Shown piece after piece: positions 1 through 11,510 of a stretch of DNA of 64,000 bases. The first letter of the stretch is position 1. Every line of letters begins with the position of its first letter. Source of the DNA: Karstenula rhodostoma CBS 690.94 (lineage: Eukaryota; Ascomycota; Dothideomycetes; Pleosporales; Didymosphaeriaceae); assembly GCA_010093485.1 (NCBI GenBank), contig MU001495.1, positions 62,001 to 126,000 on the forward strand, read 5' to 3'. The notes beneath the pieces are model-generated. The model ran no database searches. It was given only the letters and a program-made list of their open reading frames with translations, and was not told where the DNA came from. The position numbers were made by a program, and so were the translations under genes.

Positions 1-239
1 AGATGGCGTTACAGAGCACAAACTGCGTCTACGTTGAATTCCATCAAAGCGCTCATTAGGAAAATTTCCATCAACATACAGTGAACCATACAATCAGCAT
101 ATGGTCTATTATGACTATGAAAAGGTCTAGAAACTGGTCGAGTACCCCAAAGTACCGAAGAAAATCTATGTTATTACGCCTATGTACACCCAATCGTTCT
201 GCAGCATGCCATCCCCTACGCCAACTACTCATGCTCCGC

Positions 240-833
240 TTATTTCTTCGACTCAACGTAGGCCTTGAGGTCATTTGCCTCCTGCGTGAATTCGCGCTGG
301 AAATCAGGCTTCGTCGACAGCAGGTTCACCGCCGCCGCACCCAACTGTGTCTGCCAGTGTGTGAATTGGCTGTAACCATTGGGCAGCGGCGCAAACAGCA
401 AGACGTGCTCGGAGTGGCCGATGTACTCTTCATAATCGGTGTTCTTCCAGGCTGCAAAGTACGGCGGCTCCAGCCAGGTGATGTAGTCGGTGGCGGTGTT
501 GTTCGATCCGGCGGGGATGCCCACTGAGGTGAAGGAGATGCCCATGCCAATCTTCAGGTCGGAGGGTGACTTGACACCTGCCGGGGGTACGGCGTTGACA
601 ACGAAGTTGTTCCAATTCTTGTACTTTGGGAAGTCGAGGATGGCGTTGGAGACCTTTTGGACGGTGCCCTTGATTTTGATGGTGGCGCAGACGCTGAAAA
701 CCGCGTCCTTTGTGCCATAGGTCGGAGTCCAGATCAGGGTGTTCTCGCCGGCGCACTTGACTGAATTGGCCTGGCCGGGGTAGGCAAGGGTGAGAGGCAG
801 AGCGCCAAGAAGAAGGGTCGCGAAGGAACGCAT
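240..833 (-). CDS. Secreted SRPBCC/START-like fold protein
   Basis: Single-exon gene of 197 residues. It opens with a clear signal peptide (Met, a charged residue, then a Leu/Ala-rich stretch to about residue 17), so secretion is likely. The mature part, about residues 25-195, has the spacing of the SRPBCC/polyketide-cyclase-like fold: a first strand near VFSVCATIKIKGTV, the helix VSNAILDFPKYKNWNNFV, then a long series of strands and a C-terminal helix (FTQEANDLKAYVESK). Proteins of this fold bind hydrophobic ligands in a central cavity, and small fungal versions are mostly uncharacterised. No catalytic residues can be assigned and the ligand is unknown. The start is the first Met, directly before the signal peptide. 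The gene stands alone, with a divergent gene-poor stretch behind it. Family assignment is by pattern only. Confidence 0.75.
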   Translation of the reverse strand: MRSFATLLLGALPLTLAYPGQANSVKCAGENTLIWTPTYGTKDAVFSVCATIKIKGTVQKVSNAILDFPKYKNWNNFVVNAVPPAGVKSPSDLKIGMGISFTSVGIPAGSNNTATDYITWLEPPYFAAWKNTDYEEYIGHSEHVLLFAPLPNGYSQFTHWQTQLGAAAVNLLSTKPDFQREFTQEANDLKAYVESKK

Positions 834-3800
834 GTTGCACGTGAAGTTGTTTTGATTTGGAAGTGATCTGCGGGATATGTGGTAGGTCTTGCGTTGAAGT
901 ACGAAGATCTTAATGAAGAGCGCGTGGCAGTCTGGGATGTCTTCTGCGAGGTATTTAAGTGGTATTCAGGAACGCACATACCACAAGCACTGTTGCTGGC
1001 AGCATTGGAAGGAATCAGGAACGCTGCAAGGGGTTTTGCTTATTTGGTGCTATTCTGGATGGTAGCGCCACGTGCCCGTAGCCGAGCAGATAGATTATGA
1101 TCTCTCCATGGTACAGGGTCACGAATGCATGCATATGTCTCAACCGAGCTATGCCTGTTGGGTGCTCCGATCCCCGTAGCCCTTCACCGACCTCGCCCAT
1201 GATACTCTGTGTTATTGGCCACTCGGTGTACGATCCCGCCCCCAAGCAAACATTTGCGCACCTGGCTACCACGCGACCCGAAGCATAAAATCGGAGCCAG
1301 AAGCTTGGGATACGAAGTCCGGCACTAAGCTCAAAGCACGCATGGTGCACCTTTTAGAACATTACTCGAGTGAGGAATTCAATGGGGCGTTGGAACTACG
1401 TTCAGCCTCGCATTATGCCATGCCTTTTACAGTAGTACAGATTGCAAGGCCGAAGAAGGCCGATGCACAGACAACCACGCGTACAGAGTTACTGACCGAG
1501 TTCTGGGTGCTGATCACTCCTTTCGTGAAGCTTTTCCAAAAGCAACATCGGCACGGTGGACTTTTAAGCTACTATGTCCCTTTCTTACGTAACTTGAAAG
1601 CCCTAAGTCGATGCTAAAGCACATTCGTTTCGACGCGCATCACGTTCGAATGAAAAAAAAATTAAAGTTAGCTCATGTTTGGGGTAGGCGACGATAGCTT
1701 GGCTCATGCAACAACTATCATTGCTTAGTCCTGCGACTCCTTGCGTTATTCCCGGGAGGAAGAATGTCCTGATATGGGAACGTACTTTGGATTTGACCGT
1801 CCTCAGATCTCACTACATTACTCACAACCCTCTGTTCGTGTCAGCTTCATCGAGTTGCTTTTTCTCGGCTTGAGTGGCTGATAAAACCGTTATTAATCAT
1901 TCATGCGTTTCCCAATCTTCTCATCTCTGGAGGTGTGTGGGTGCTACCTGTCTTCGCCGCTCTGAACGCTTTCTTGGCACTTTGTTTGGGCATTTCGTTT
2001 TACTTATCAGCTAGGGGGGACATCGTTTTGTGATTATTCTTATACTCCGTATACTTAGTAACTCGATACGTTTCTTATTATTTCCCTCCAGATTGGGCCA
2101 ACAAAGGTTCTGGCACGCACGTGCAATAACGATTTAGGATAGATTACTTGGTATCTTTAAACAGCTTTACTCTGGGAAGCAACCGTTTTTTAATACTTTA
2201 CTAGTACGTTAGGTTGTTCCTAATAATGTAGATAAAGTAGCAGAAAAAGTAGCACTAGGGCGAATGTTTTCACAGCTAACGTTTTAGAGTAGCTAGCAGC
2301 GAAATACCTCGCTTTTGTGGCAGAGTCCACTTGTCGCGGAGGCACTGACGTAAACACAGAAATAGGTATCTGTGGCGTGTGAGCAAGGCCTGCATGACCC
2401 TCGAACGTACGATCACCCCTGGCTTGCTCGGATGTATAAAACCGAGCGTTACTAGTACATATATATAGTGAGCATAGGAGCAAGTTTGTACTACTTAGTA
2501 ATAACATATTTGATTACCCTGATATGTGTTCTCTAGCTCTTCTCCAAGAGAATCTTATATAGATTGCTAAGGATTCGGGAACGTTACCTACAAGTTTGGA
2601 TGTATTAGTATTCAAGGTGCATTACAGCATGGTATAACTTTTATCCTGAATGCTCACGTAACAATATAGAGGTCAAACCAAGGTCAGCGTAGTATTTTCC
2701 AAGTTGGATTTCTTCAATCCTAGCTGCGGAAAGGGCGGCTAGAATCGTCCAACTTTCTGCGCCCATACCTTTCTCGACACTCCCGAGAAGATCCTGAATT
2801 ATGCATTCCCACCAAAAAAGTTTAGTACATAGAAGAGCCTCTTGTTGATGTCGTATGGTGTCAGTCCACAATCCAGAACGATGGATAAAGATTCCTCCAC
2901 ACCATCGTTAAGAGACGGACTGTATTGAAAACACGCAGCTGAATACAATTAAAAGTAGCGGGATCAGCTTTGCCAGCTCGGAAACGACTATTTTACTGGG
3001 ACGTAAAAACCTATATACATCCGTTCGCATAGTCTAGGACGATGATAGCTAGGGTTATCCAATATAGACCGCTCAGCGTAGCTCGAAGTAACCCAATCCT
3101 TTGACAACCGCGGATACCAGCGCCGTTAATGGTGGTTGTACCGCGCGATGAAATTGTCTTTCGGGCCGGAGTGTACTCTTGCAATCCAAGCTCGTTTCAA
3201 AAGGTCATTTTCAGCAACGCCTGAAGTTTCGACCAGTAAGACCCTCCATACACACAGGAGTCGGATGGAAATTCTTCATCAGCCTTCCGTTATGGATCGC
3301 TGACCGTACAGCGGGAGTGTCACGGGTTCTGCACCGTACACGCCACTATCCCGATGCTATCATCCTCAAAAAACTACCCGGACCAAGATACCAGTTGCTG
3401 AAGAAAAGATGTCCCCCATGTTTGAAACTTGGTGGCCCCGTTCTTCCAGGTTGCGGTGGTCGATGCCCAACAATGCGTCCCCACATGTACCCTGCATCAC
3501 CTGACAGTGACACAAAGCTCGTCCCCGTCTCTTCGCCGTGGCTTGATTCTTCTACAGACATTGAGTCTTCCTCTCCACTGCGATGTTCCTTTTCAGACGC
3601 CACGAACGTGCGCTGCTGGGACAGAACGTCGCAGGATGCTATCGGACATAAGGCTTGCCTATTCAGTAGAGTTGTCTTCGAGTTATCCTCCCATCCCCAC
3701 ACGTAAGATAGGGCGTTTTACGACGGAGCAGCTTCGACATCGCTGTGCAAAGCCTGCACATGATTGCGTTGGATTCGTTATAAGTCGTGTCCTTAAGTTC

Positions 3801-4254
3801 CAGCAGATGTATGTTGGCACATAAGGCGTGGTTTAGGGGACGGCTATCGGAGCCATGGTAGAAGTGATGTTGAAGAGAGAGAGAGCCTGCGGCCGGAAGC
3901 TGTTTTATTGGGTTGTTCTTTGGGTTGGGTGTTTAGGGATGTGCTGGATTCAATTAGGGGTAGTGTTATGCTATTGGGCTACGAGGCTATATAAAGAGGA
4001 GTTCGCTGGCGATTTTGATCTTGTTCTTCGCATAATGAACAGATATCTACAAAACGGGGCGAAGCTGCGTCGGCCAGTTGTCTACCAATCTCTGCAGTAA
4101 AGAGCCACTGATACAGTACAGCTGTTGGGTTAGATGTATCCGATGAACCGGCTCAACAGTGGAGCTGTACAACGTTCTGCTACTCCCAAACCGTGAATTC
4201 CATGATCTGCAGACTTTTGACACGGGTGCAATGCGGACCCGGACCTTCCCCCAC
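834..4254. other. Gene-poor stretch, no supported gene
   Basis: About 3.4 kb separate the SRPBCC gene from the DUF3500 gene. Open frames here (for example 1342-1617, 2641-2871, 3179-3706) are short, lack recognisable motifs and overlap competing frames on the other strand. Composition turns moderately AT-rich between about 1.6 and 3.1 kb, which could reflect an old decayed repeat, but I see no terminal repeats. I call nothing coding. Confidence 0.5.
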
Positions 4255-5606
4255 TCACAACCTATGTTCCTTCTCCCTAACCGCCTGCCCATAATCCCCC
4301 GCGTTCGGCGTCCTCACAATTGTGTGCGTGTGAAACTTCCTCGGCTCCGCGTTGCTCAAAAACACACCCGAATGATGGTCAAACTCCAATATCACCACGG
4401 GGCTCTGTATGCGATAGTAAAACGCGTCGTCGTCGCCATACCCGCCGATCCAGCTGAAGTACGTCTCGTCGAAGTGCGATTTAATCTGATCGAGGCGCAG
4501 CTGTCGCGACGTGGTCGGGAGATAGAGCAGCATCTCCCGCGCGATGTCGAGGATCAGCGATTGCTGCTCCGGCGTGAGGGAAGACACGGTGACGCCTTCG
4601 TAGGGGACGATGCGGTTGTCGCGGAACGCGCCGCAGAGGTGGCGCTGGTCGTCTTTGTTCCAGCGGTCTGTGGCGAGATCGCCCGTCTGCTCCATGCCGT
4701 CGTCTCTGAGGTTCTTGAAGATCTGCGCGGTTTGTTGCTGCTCCATTGTCAGGCTCTGCATCAGTTTCAGGCCTATGGTTCCCTCCTTGTGGAGGATCTC
4801 GGTGCCCTTCCAGGGCCCGGCGTCGATGATGTTGGGCTCGGCGCCGGTGAAGGTCGGGCTGATTATTATCTGGGGACCGCGGAAGAAGCAGGAGATGTCG
4901 AGGTGGTGGCCGTAGAGGAGCCAGCCCCAGGGTGATGATGGAGATGCAGATGGGGTTCCGAAGAGGAGGAAGTTGTACGAGTCTTTGTTCATTATTTGCG
5001 GGAGCTTGACGCATTCGCCTAGGAAGTGGTTTATTCGCATCGAGGCGAGAGCTTTCTGGTATCCTTCCGGGGATAGTGAGGCTTCAATGACTTTGTGAAT
5101 AGCCTCGTTTGTCGCTTCTGGCACTGTTCATATGTCAGTTAAGCTCCCTATGACAACACTTGAGGGAAACTATATTTACCTTCTTCAAGCCTCAGCCCAA
5201 ACGGCCTCAGCAGGATCTCCGGATTCGACCACGCTCTCCACTCTTGCGCATCAACAGGATACTTCAGTTTCTCGCTCTGCTGCTCATCCAGATTGCTCAG
5301 CAAGTCCTCTGCTTTCTGTACTATGTTCTCTATGTCGACACCCTCATCTCTTGCCTCGTACAGGCCCTCCTTCACAGTGCCGTCGTTCGTAACACCCTTG
5401 AAAGGTTCCTCGTACAACTTCGCCCATGCTTGCGTGAGGTCGAACAACCACGGCGGCGCATGGTTGTCCTGGAAGAACTTCGCGTATTGATAGACGTCCT
5501 GCTTCGCTGCAGTCGTGAAGCGAGGAGTAGTGAGGTCGGGGAGGTGTGCGCGGAAAGCGGCCGAAGCTTCATCAAACGAAGACATTCGATGGAGAGTGGA
5601 AGGCAT
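4255..5606 (-). CDS. DUF3500 family protein, two exons
   Basis: Exons 5606-5180 and 5123-4255, joined across a 56-bp intron with a GTAAAT donor and an AACAG acceptor. Product is 431 residues. The junction is in phase (GLRLEE then VPEATNE). Family hallmarks of DUF3500 (PF12006) are visible: WSNPEILLRPFGLRLEE just before the junction, the GWLLYGHHLDISCFF block, FTGAEPNIIDAGPWKG, and the C-terminal FDHHSGVFLSNAEP followed by FHTHTIVRTPNAGDYG. The family occurs in bacteria and fungi, has no established biochemical activity, and has conserved His residues that could bind a metal (inference). No signal peptide or membrane segment is apparent. A second Met seven codons after the first is an alternative start. 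It is divergent from the small gene at 6172, and the two share a 565-bp upstream region. Confidence 0.85.
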
Positions 5607-6171
5607 TTTCTACCAACCAAGATACTTTGTTTTGTGTCGCGATCGAATTCGAATTGTTCGTAAATGGAGCTGCTTTCCTCAGTGTGGAGCCTTCGCACTA
5701 TGTTCTCCTGATATTTCAATGCCGAAGCTCCTTCAGGTCACTTTGAAGCCCTACGTTTTCCAATACACTCCCGACAGCTTTGCCGCGTCGCCTTCGTACA
5801 ATGAACCCTCTAAAATGGCCTTCTAGTGCATCGTACGATGAAGGCGCGCAATGTTCGCGACCGCGATCGCAACTGCCCCGCACCAGCCTTGCACCTCCCA
5901 AACTGCCCCACCATGACCTCCCCACTGCCGTCACAATCGGCCGGCCTCGGTCGGCGCTACATCTACCCCCGAGCTTCGGGCGTGGTTTCGTACAAAACGC
6001 CGGCTGCGAACACGGGACTGCGACTTTGTTTGCTGGAGAGGCAGACGCGTACGATGGCACTCATATAGGCTAGAGATAGCAATAAACCATGCCACCATGC
6101 AAATTGGCGATGCTGAATCTCCATGAAAACATCTTTTGTGACTTGATTAGAGCATCAAAAGGCACACAATC
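5607..6171. promoter_or_regulatory. Shared upstream region of two divergent genes
   Basis: A 565-bp gap lies between the starts of the DUF3500 gene (minus) and the small three-exon gene (plus). It must hold both promoters. I cannot assign specific factor sites. The short open frames inside it have no family features. Confidence 0.4.
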
Positions 6172-6652
6172 ATGCCAGAGCCACGCAAAGGACCTTTCAC
6201 TCTCGTCACCGTCAACACGGCGCCCGATCGCGCAAAAAGACTCATAGCGCGCATGGTGGATGGTTTGAGTGATTGCTACGACATCGCGCACGTGGACAAC
6301 TGCTCTTCTATCGATCAAGTCGGGGTCAAAGTGCGGCAGCACAAACCGAATCTCCTGGTGAGGACTCGACAAATCCTCGAGGCTTAGGAAAGAATACTGA
6401 TAAAAGAATAGTTTTCGGCGTCGATGTGGTCGCCGGAGGAAGCGAGGAAGATCCGTGCCATAGCGGAGAGGGAACGGCCGGGTGAGTTGTAGTTGTGGAA
6501 TGGTAGATGCGTAGGCGCTGATTGTCTGTTTCCCAGGGATCAAGATCCATGCAATACCGCAGGGCTTGCAGGTAGAGAGGGGCCCTGATGCGATTGTGGA
6601 GTATCTCTTAGAGCATGTGCCGGCTTTGCTGGAAACTGTGGAGGTGGAGTAG
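6172..6652 (+). CDS. Conserved small fungal protein of unknown function, three exons
   Basis: Exons 6172-6357, 6412-6481 and 6537-6652 give 123 residues. The introns (54 and 55 bp) are GT-AG, phases 0 and 1. The spliced protein is smooth: PFTLVTVNTAPDRAKRLIAR, then HKPNLLFSASMWSPEEARKI, then IKIHAIPQGLQVERGPDAIV and a short acidic end. The alternation of beta strands and amphipathic helices suggests a small Rossmann-like or receiver-like alpha/beta fold. It matches my recollection of a conserved Pezizomycotina family without assigned function. There is no signal peptide, membrane segment or recognisable catalytic motif. Unspliced reading in one frame stops after 71 residues, so a naive call would miss the last 60. 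It is divergent from the DUF3500 gene and convergent with the tannase gene. Confidence 0.8.
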
Positions 6653-6778
6653 GAGGATGGTGGGAGGCCGTGACAAACTTGGATAAACATGGACGTTTGC
6701 AAGTGGGTCAAGAAATGATTGACACACATGATGGTGCGAGAACCAACATATTCTAAAATTTACGAAGGCACTCGAGCC

Positions 6779-8446
6779 TTAATAGGGGAGCTTGCACTCC
6801 CAGCTGCTCGCGTCATTTGCATCCCCACTTCCTGTGTACTTTGCCTGCTTCGGATACATGCACAGCGGCCTCTGCCTCATCACCTCCGCATGCGTCGTGT
6901 CGTTGACATACTTGGTCCCGATGATCTGCTCCGGCGCCGTGCCATTCTCGACCCAGGCCACCATCGCAAGCAGCGCATCGTGCTTCTCGTCCCTGAAGCC
7001 CGGGACGCCATACACCGTGTTGCCCAGGTTGAGTGCCTGGTTTGCCCCGGCGAAATACCACGGTGCGTTCACATTGGCGGGAGTTCCTGCGCAGTGGCCC
7101 ATGCCCGGCACGAGGAAGAAGCGGAAGAACTCGTCCACGTTGATGCCTCGTGGTTGGAGCGTGCGCGTAACGTGGTTGTAGTAGTAGGGCGTTGAACCCG
7201 TGGGGATGAGGCCGTCAGCCTGGCCGTGGTACGACAGCAGCTTTCCACCCTTCGCATGGAAAGCGGACAGGTCAAAGCCGACAGTAGCATTGCCGGGCTG
7301 CAGCTTGTCGGCCAGACGCTGAATGTCTTCGCTATAGTCGTAGAAGTCCCAGTCTGGGCCGAGGCCGAGGAAGTATCTGACGTAATCTGGGCCTAGGTTG
7401 TTGGGCTTATCGCCTGAAAGCAGGACCCACTGGCCTTCGCTTCCAATATTGAGGTGCGGGAAGATGAAGGTCTGGTTGTCGCCGATGGAGTCGGTGTAGA
7501 TCTTGTACAAGGTGTCGATCTGCGGAGATGTCAGGCAGCTGGTGGCTGCGGCGTTTGCGACGTTCGACGCGCAGAGAAGCTCTTCTGGGCGGAAGTTGCA
7601 GCCTTGAGGGTCGGAGATGATGGTGTCTTTGAGTCCATCTTGGGGATCGCATTGCTTTAGAACTTCTGCAGCGATCGTGGGAAACAATGTTGGTGGGATA
7701 TGATAATCCGCGGTCGTCGGCAAGTTGTAGAGAGCCACTTTGGCAGTCCAAGGCTGGAGATGCGACGTCCACCATCCAGGGGCACCCGCGAGAATTCCGT
7801 CAAAGTCCTCTGGGTATTCCTCCGCTTCTTTCAGACCTTGACGCCCGCCAGTCGAACAGCCCGAATAATAGTTGTACGATATTTCCTTTCCGTAGAATGC
7901 CGCTGAGATGGTCTTGCCTGCGACGACTGACCCGTGCATGGCCAGGTGCCCCCAGTTCTCCACTTTTCCTGGCTGATTGTACGCCCACTTTCCGTCGCTC
8001 AAAGAAGAGTTGTGGCCGGTGTCAGTGGACATTGTCGCAAAGCCATACCGGCTTCCTGCCGCCTAAACCATGTCAGTGACGGAAATGAATCCGTGAGTTC
8101 TTACACGTACCATGTCCATCCAATTGATGCCACCAGCGAATCCTCCATTGCCAACGGCAAGGAACCTTCCATTCCAATCGCTGGGAAGGAACAGACCGAA
8201 ACCAAAAGTCGTATTACAGACTGACTGTACCTGCACCGAAACGGCACACAATGCAGGCAATCCTAATGGGCTAGTGGGATAACCTGTGTCGCCTGCTGGT
8301 ACTTGGAACGTTCCATTGGCCTGGATTGGGTATGCGAAGTTGACGGTCGCGTTCGAAGGCAGGGCGCTTTGGATCGCTGCAGGGGAACACTCTAGCGCGC
8401 TCGCAGCGCCTAGAAGCGCCCCGTAGCTTAGAAACGAAGGTCGCAT
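6779..8446 (-). CDS. Secreted tannase/feruloyl esterase family enzyme (PF07519)
   Basis: Exons 8446-8111 and 8062-6779 give 539 residues. The 48-bp intron is GT-AG, phase 0, joining INWMDM to AAGSRYGFATM. A signal peptide covers about residues 1-18. The family carries an alpha/beta-hydrolase core with a Cys-Ser...Asp...His-Cys arrangement, and all of it is present: nucleophile Ser182 in GCSTGGRQG, acid Asp395 in GQADGLIP, base His435 in GMGHCAG. Cys181 and Cys436 are placed to form the disulfide that clamps the triad. Members hydrolyse ester bonds of gallate or hydroxycinnamates on plant polymers outside the cell; which substrate this one prefers cannot be read from sequence. Length is normal for the family. 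The gene ends close to the convergent small gene at 6172, and a phenolic-type FAD monooxygenase follows upstream. Confidence 0.93.
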
Positions 8447-9653
8447 GTCTGCTTAGGTATTTTGACTGTCAAAGCAAAGTGGCAGTAACGGGAGATGGTC
8501 GGCTGGCGCGTACGCCGGACAGGTCGGGGCCTTGACATGTTTAAAGGTGTTATTGAAGGCGGCGATAGAATTTCCCTAGCTCCGGCCGCATTGCCTCAAA
8601 GCGAAGTCCCCCCTCCGGCGGCTTAGAAGCCTAGCGTGAGGTTTTTGCCGGCGTAATCTCTTAGGTCTGTCTATACATAAGAGCCAGCTTGCATAACTTA
8701 CATACAAAAAAGTTTCTCCTAACCCTTCAATTCTCCCATCTTAATCCAACGCTAGGCCTCCGAGCCAGGGAGGTTACTGTACCTGGATAACCTGCACTCA
8801 CCCCGGTCGTCAAGGTACCAGGCGCCGGGCTCTTACAGGAAGGCGAACGCCGGCGATACAGTATTAGGTTGAGATTATTTAGTTTAGTAGCCTGAGTCAC
8901 TCTACGATCAACTGTTCTGCTTACATCCGGTCTTCATGTTCCTCTGTATGAGAGGCCGGGATCATAGCTAGAGCCAGCGCAAGCTTCCCCCATGACAGCA
9001 TTCTAGGCCATTGGTTCAACTTACCTGCGTGATATGGACACCATTACTACGTGGATAACATGAACAGAGATTGAGACTTTAATTAGACATGGTGAAACAT
9101 TTTGGTGAGGCTGACATCTGATGCAGGGACCCGATGTTGAGCCGCGAGATTGCGCTCATTGGCGGTGGGGCCCGGGCGGGGAACATGCACGTGACGTGTG
9201 GGACAAGCATGCTTGACGCCGGCTTCGTTGATCGGCATTTGAAAATCGTTGCCTCCAACTCTCTGCCTCGTCCGCGATCCCCGCCACAACCCGACGCTAC
9301 ACGGAGACGCGCGATCAGCTGACTGGAGAAAGGTACAGGCACTTAATAAGAATGCCGACCCTGCTGCCGTGAACCTGGTCTAACGTCACTGGCCGAGCGC
9401 TTTCTTGTCCGCTCGTTGTACGCGTAGATACATTTATCCAAAATCTAGCTCCGATCTTTCGGCGCCTGTGTCTAGGCTGGAACCCCATCGTACGAAACTT
9501 CACGGTTCGAAGAAAGAATATCGTCACGAGGTCAAGGTGTCAAAACATTAAAGTAGAGAAGATCGCAAGGGGGCCTTGTAAATCGCAGCACATTTCCTCC
9601 ACGTAGATACACTTCATCACATCTCAGCTTCTTTCTCATATTCCACAATTACA
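8447..9653. other. Divergent intergenic region, no gene seen
   Basis: About 1.2 kb lie between the divergent starts of the esterase and the FAD monooxygenase. Both promoters must lie here. The interval 8.56-9.0 kb contains several short inverted GC-rich words, such as those around 8755-8840, but no terminal repeat or reading frame that I can tie to a known element. The short open frames near 9.08-9.53 kb lack motifs. Confidence 0.4.
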
Positions 9654-11039
9654 ATGGCCGAAAACTTGAGGATAGCAATCATCGGTGCAGGTATGCTTGG
9701 ACAACGCCAAGTACATGGCAACATCTGACGTCCTGTTATAGGCATGGGCGGCCTCGCAACCGCGCTCTCCCTAGCAAAAGCTGGCCACAAAAACATCACC
9801 ATCTACGAAACTGCACCTGGCCTAGGCTTCGTAGGTGCAGGCATCCAGCTGGCTCCCAACATGGCGCGCATTCTCGACCGGCTCGACTGCTGGAAGCAGA
9901 TTGCCGCCGAAGCCGTTCAGTGCGCAGATACATCAATCCGCGAAGGCAGCTCGGACACTGAGCTAGGCCATGTAACGTTAGGGTATGTGGAGAAGACGTA
10001 TGGATATCCGCACATGGTTGGGCACCGAGCGAGCTTAGCGGGGGCCATGTACGATGGATGTCTGAGAGAGCCTGGAATCAAGTTCGAGCTTGGCAGCCTG
10101 GTATCAGACGCGGAGTTCGGAGCAAAGCCCAGCTTCAAATCGACACCGTTGAAGAGTCCAGATGAAGCTCGGCGTGTGAAATGCGACATCTTGCTGGCTT
10201 GCGACGGTGTGAAGAGCCAAACACGCGTGTCTATGCTGCAAGTTCTAGGAGAGACAGCAGATGTGAAGGATTCGGGCCAGGCTGCATACCGCATTATGTT
10301 GACTCGAGAGCAAATGAAGGATGACCCAGAACTCGTTGCACTCCTCGATGCGGACACTGTAACGCGCTGGATTGGCGAGAAGAAGCACATCATTGCATAC
10401 CCCATCCACAACAAGCAAATCTACAACATCTCCACCGCACAACCGGACGTCAACTTTGCAGGCGCACCGAATTCCACATACACGACCAAAGGCTCCAAGT
10501 CCGCGATGATGCAAGTGTACGGGGATTTCTGCCCCATGATCCACCGAATGCTGGACCTGGTGCCAGATGGCGAAGTCGTCGAGTGGAAGCTGCGCGTACA
10601 CGAGCCGCTCAGCACCTGGGTGCTTGAATCCGCAGCGCTAGTAGGCGACGCATGCCACCCCACGCTACCGCATCTTGCCCAAGGAGCCGCACAAGCAATC
10701 GAAGACGGAGCGGTGCTCGGCGTCGTGCTCGACCCTAAGCGCATCGCAGACTGCAAACCTTCGACCATCACCAAAGCCCTCAAGATCTACGAAAAGGTGC
10801 GGAAAGAACGGGCGGAGGCACTGGTGGAGCTGGCCGCGGAGAACGGGCGGTCAATGCATCTTGGGTCTGGGAAAGCGAAGGAGGAGCGGGATAAGATCTT
10901 TGCGGCCCTTAAGACCGGCAAAGGGCCTGTGCCAGATAAGTGGGCGGATGCGGATGTGCAGCGCATGATCTATGGAGTCGACATAACAGCTGAAGCAGAA
11001 GCTCTCTGCAAGGAAGAGGGATTCGTTGCGAAGTTGTGA
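9654..11039 (+). CDS. FAD-dependent aromatic monooxygenase, salicylate hydroxylase-like
   Basis: Exons 9654-9690 and 9742-11039 give 444 residues. The 51-bp GT-AG intron is phase 1 and splits the Gly of the FAD-binding motif, so the true N-terminus is not in the long open frame. All three class A flavoprotein hydroxylase motifs are present: GAGMGG at residues 11-16 binding the ADP part of FAD, the DG motif CDGVKSQTR around Asp167, and the GD motif GDACHPTLPH at 314-315. The family uses NAD(P)H and O2 to hydroxylate phenolic acids; salicylate hydroxylases and 3-hydroxybenzoate 6-hydroxylases are the best-known members. The exact substrate is inference. No transmembrane or secretion signal, so it is probably cytosolic. 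Its neighbour is the secreted phenolic esterase, which fits uptake and degradation of plant phenolics, or detoxification. The 3' side runs into the AT-rich block 350 bp away. Confidence 0.9.
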
Positions 11040-11272
11040 GCGGTAGCTACAAGATTCTTGTTGCATACTTTTGGCGATCTATGAAACTAGGTCTTGACAA
11101 GATATGCCGTCTGCTCCGTGTTGTGAGCTCATGCAGAATGGCCAAAAGAGTAATTCCTCGGGGTTTAGAGGCGCTATTCATAAGTTAATGCTAAATAGTA
11201 TTATCCCTTAGAGCTATTTAATAGATCTATATAGTATTTCTAAATATTTCCTTATTACTAGGTAGTTATAAT

Positions 11273-11311
<39 letters not shown>

Positions 11312-11393
11312 AGCCTCGGTCCTATATTGCCCGCAGCAATAGACCGTGGGGAGGACCTACAGGGGCCCACAACGGCAGTGAGGATGACACTGC
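11040..11393. other. Transition from gene to AT-rich block
   Basis: The first 120 bp are likely the 3' untranslated end of the monooxygenase gene. An AT-rich patch of about 90 bp follows (11185-11275), then a 33-nt run of A, then 85 bp of normal GC content (11309-11393) directly before the left terminal repeat. The normal stretch shows that base conversion is not continuous into the gene. Confidence 0.6.
11276..11308 (+). repeat. Poly(A) run of 33 nt
   Basis: Uninterrupted run of A following an AT-rich patch of about 90 bp. This could be the tail of a decayed non-LTR retroelement or SINE insertion, or a simple homopolymer expansion. I see no target duplication that would decide this. Confidence 0.6.
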
Positions 11394-11510
11394 ATCACGA
11401 AAAGTTTTTCAGGAGAGCTGCGCAGATATGTATATTTATACGCATTTATACCTATACTATCTAGAGTGCGCAGGTATATATAGGTATATATAAGTATATA
11501 TAGGTATACT
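11394..11510 (+). repeat. Left terminal inverted repeat of the AT block
   Basis: Starts with ATCACGAAAAGTTTTTCAGG and reads inward to a set of GGTATATATA-type 10-bp units. It matches the reverse complement of 35093-35198 over its length with only transitions, plus one extra 10-bp unit. This copy keeps several GC pairs (GAGCTGCGCAG, GAGTGCGCAGG) that are A/T in the right copy, so it is the less mutated of the two. Confidence 0.85.

Noticed and set aside
3179..3706. Frame of 175 codons in the left gene-poor stretch
   Set aside because: No ATG at its start, no motif, and an equally long competing frame on the other strand.
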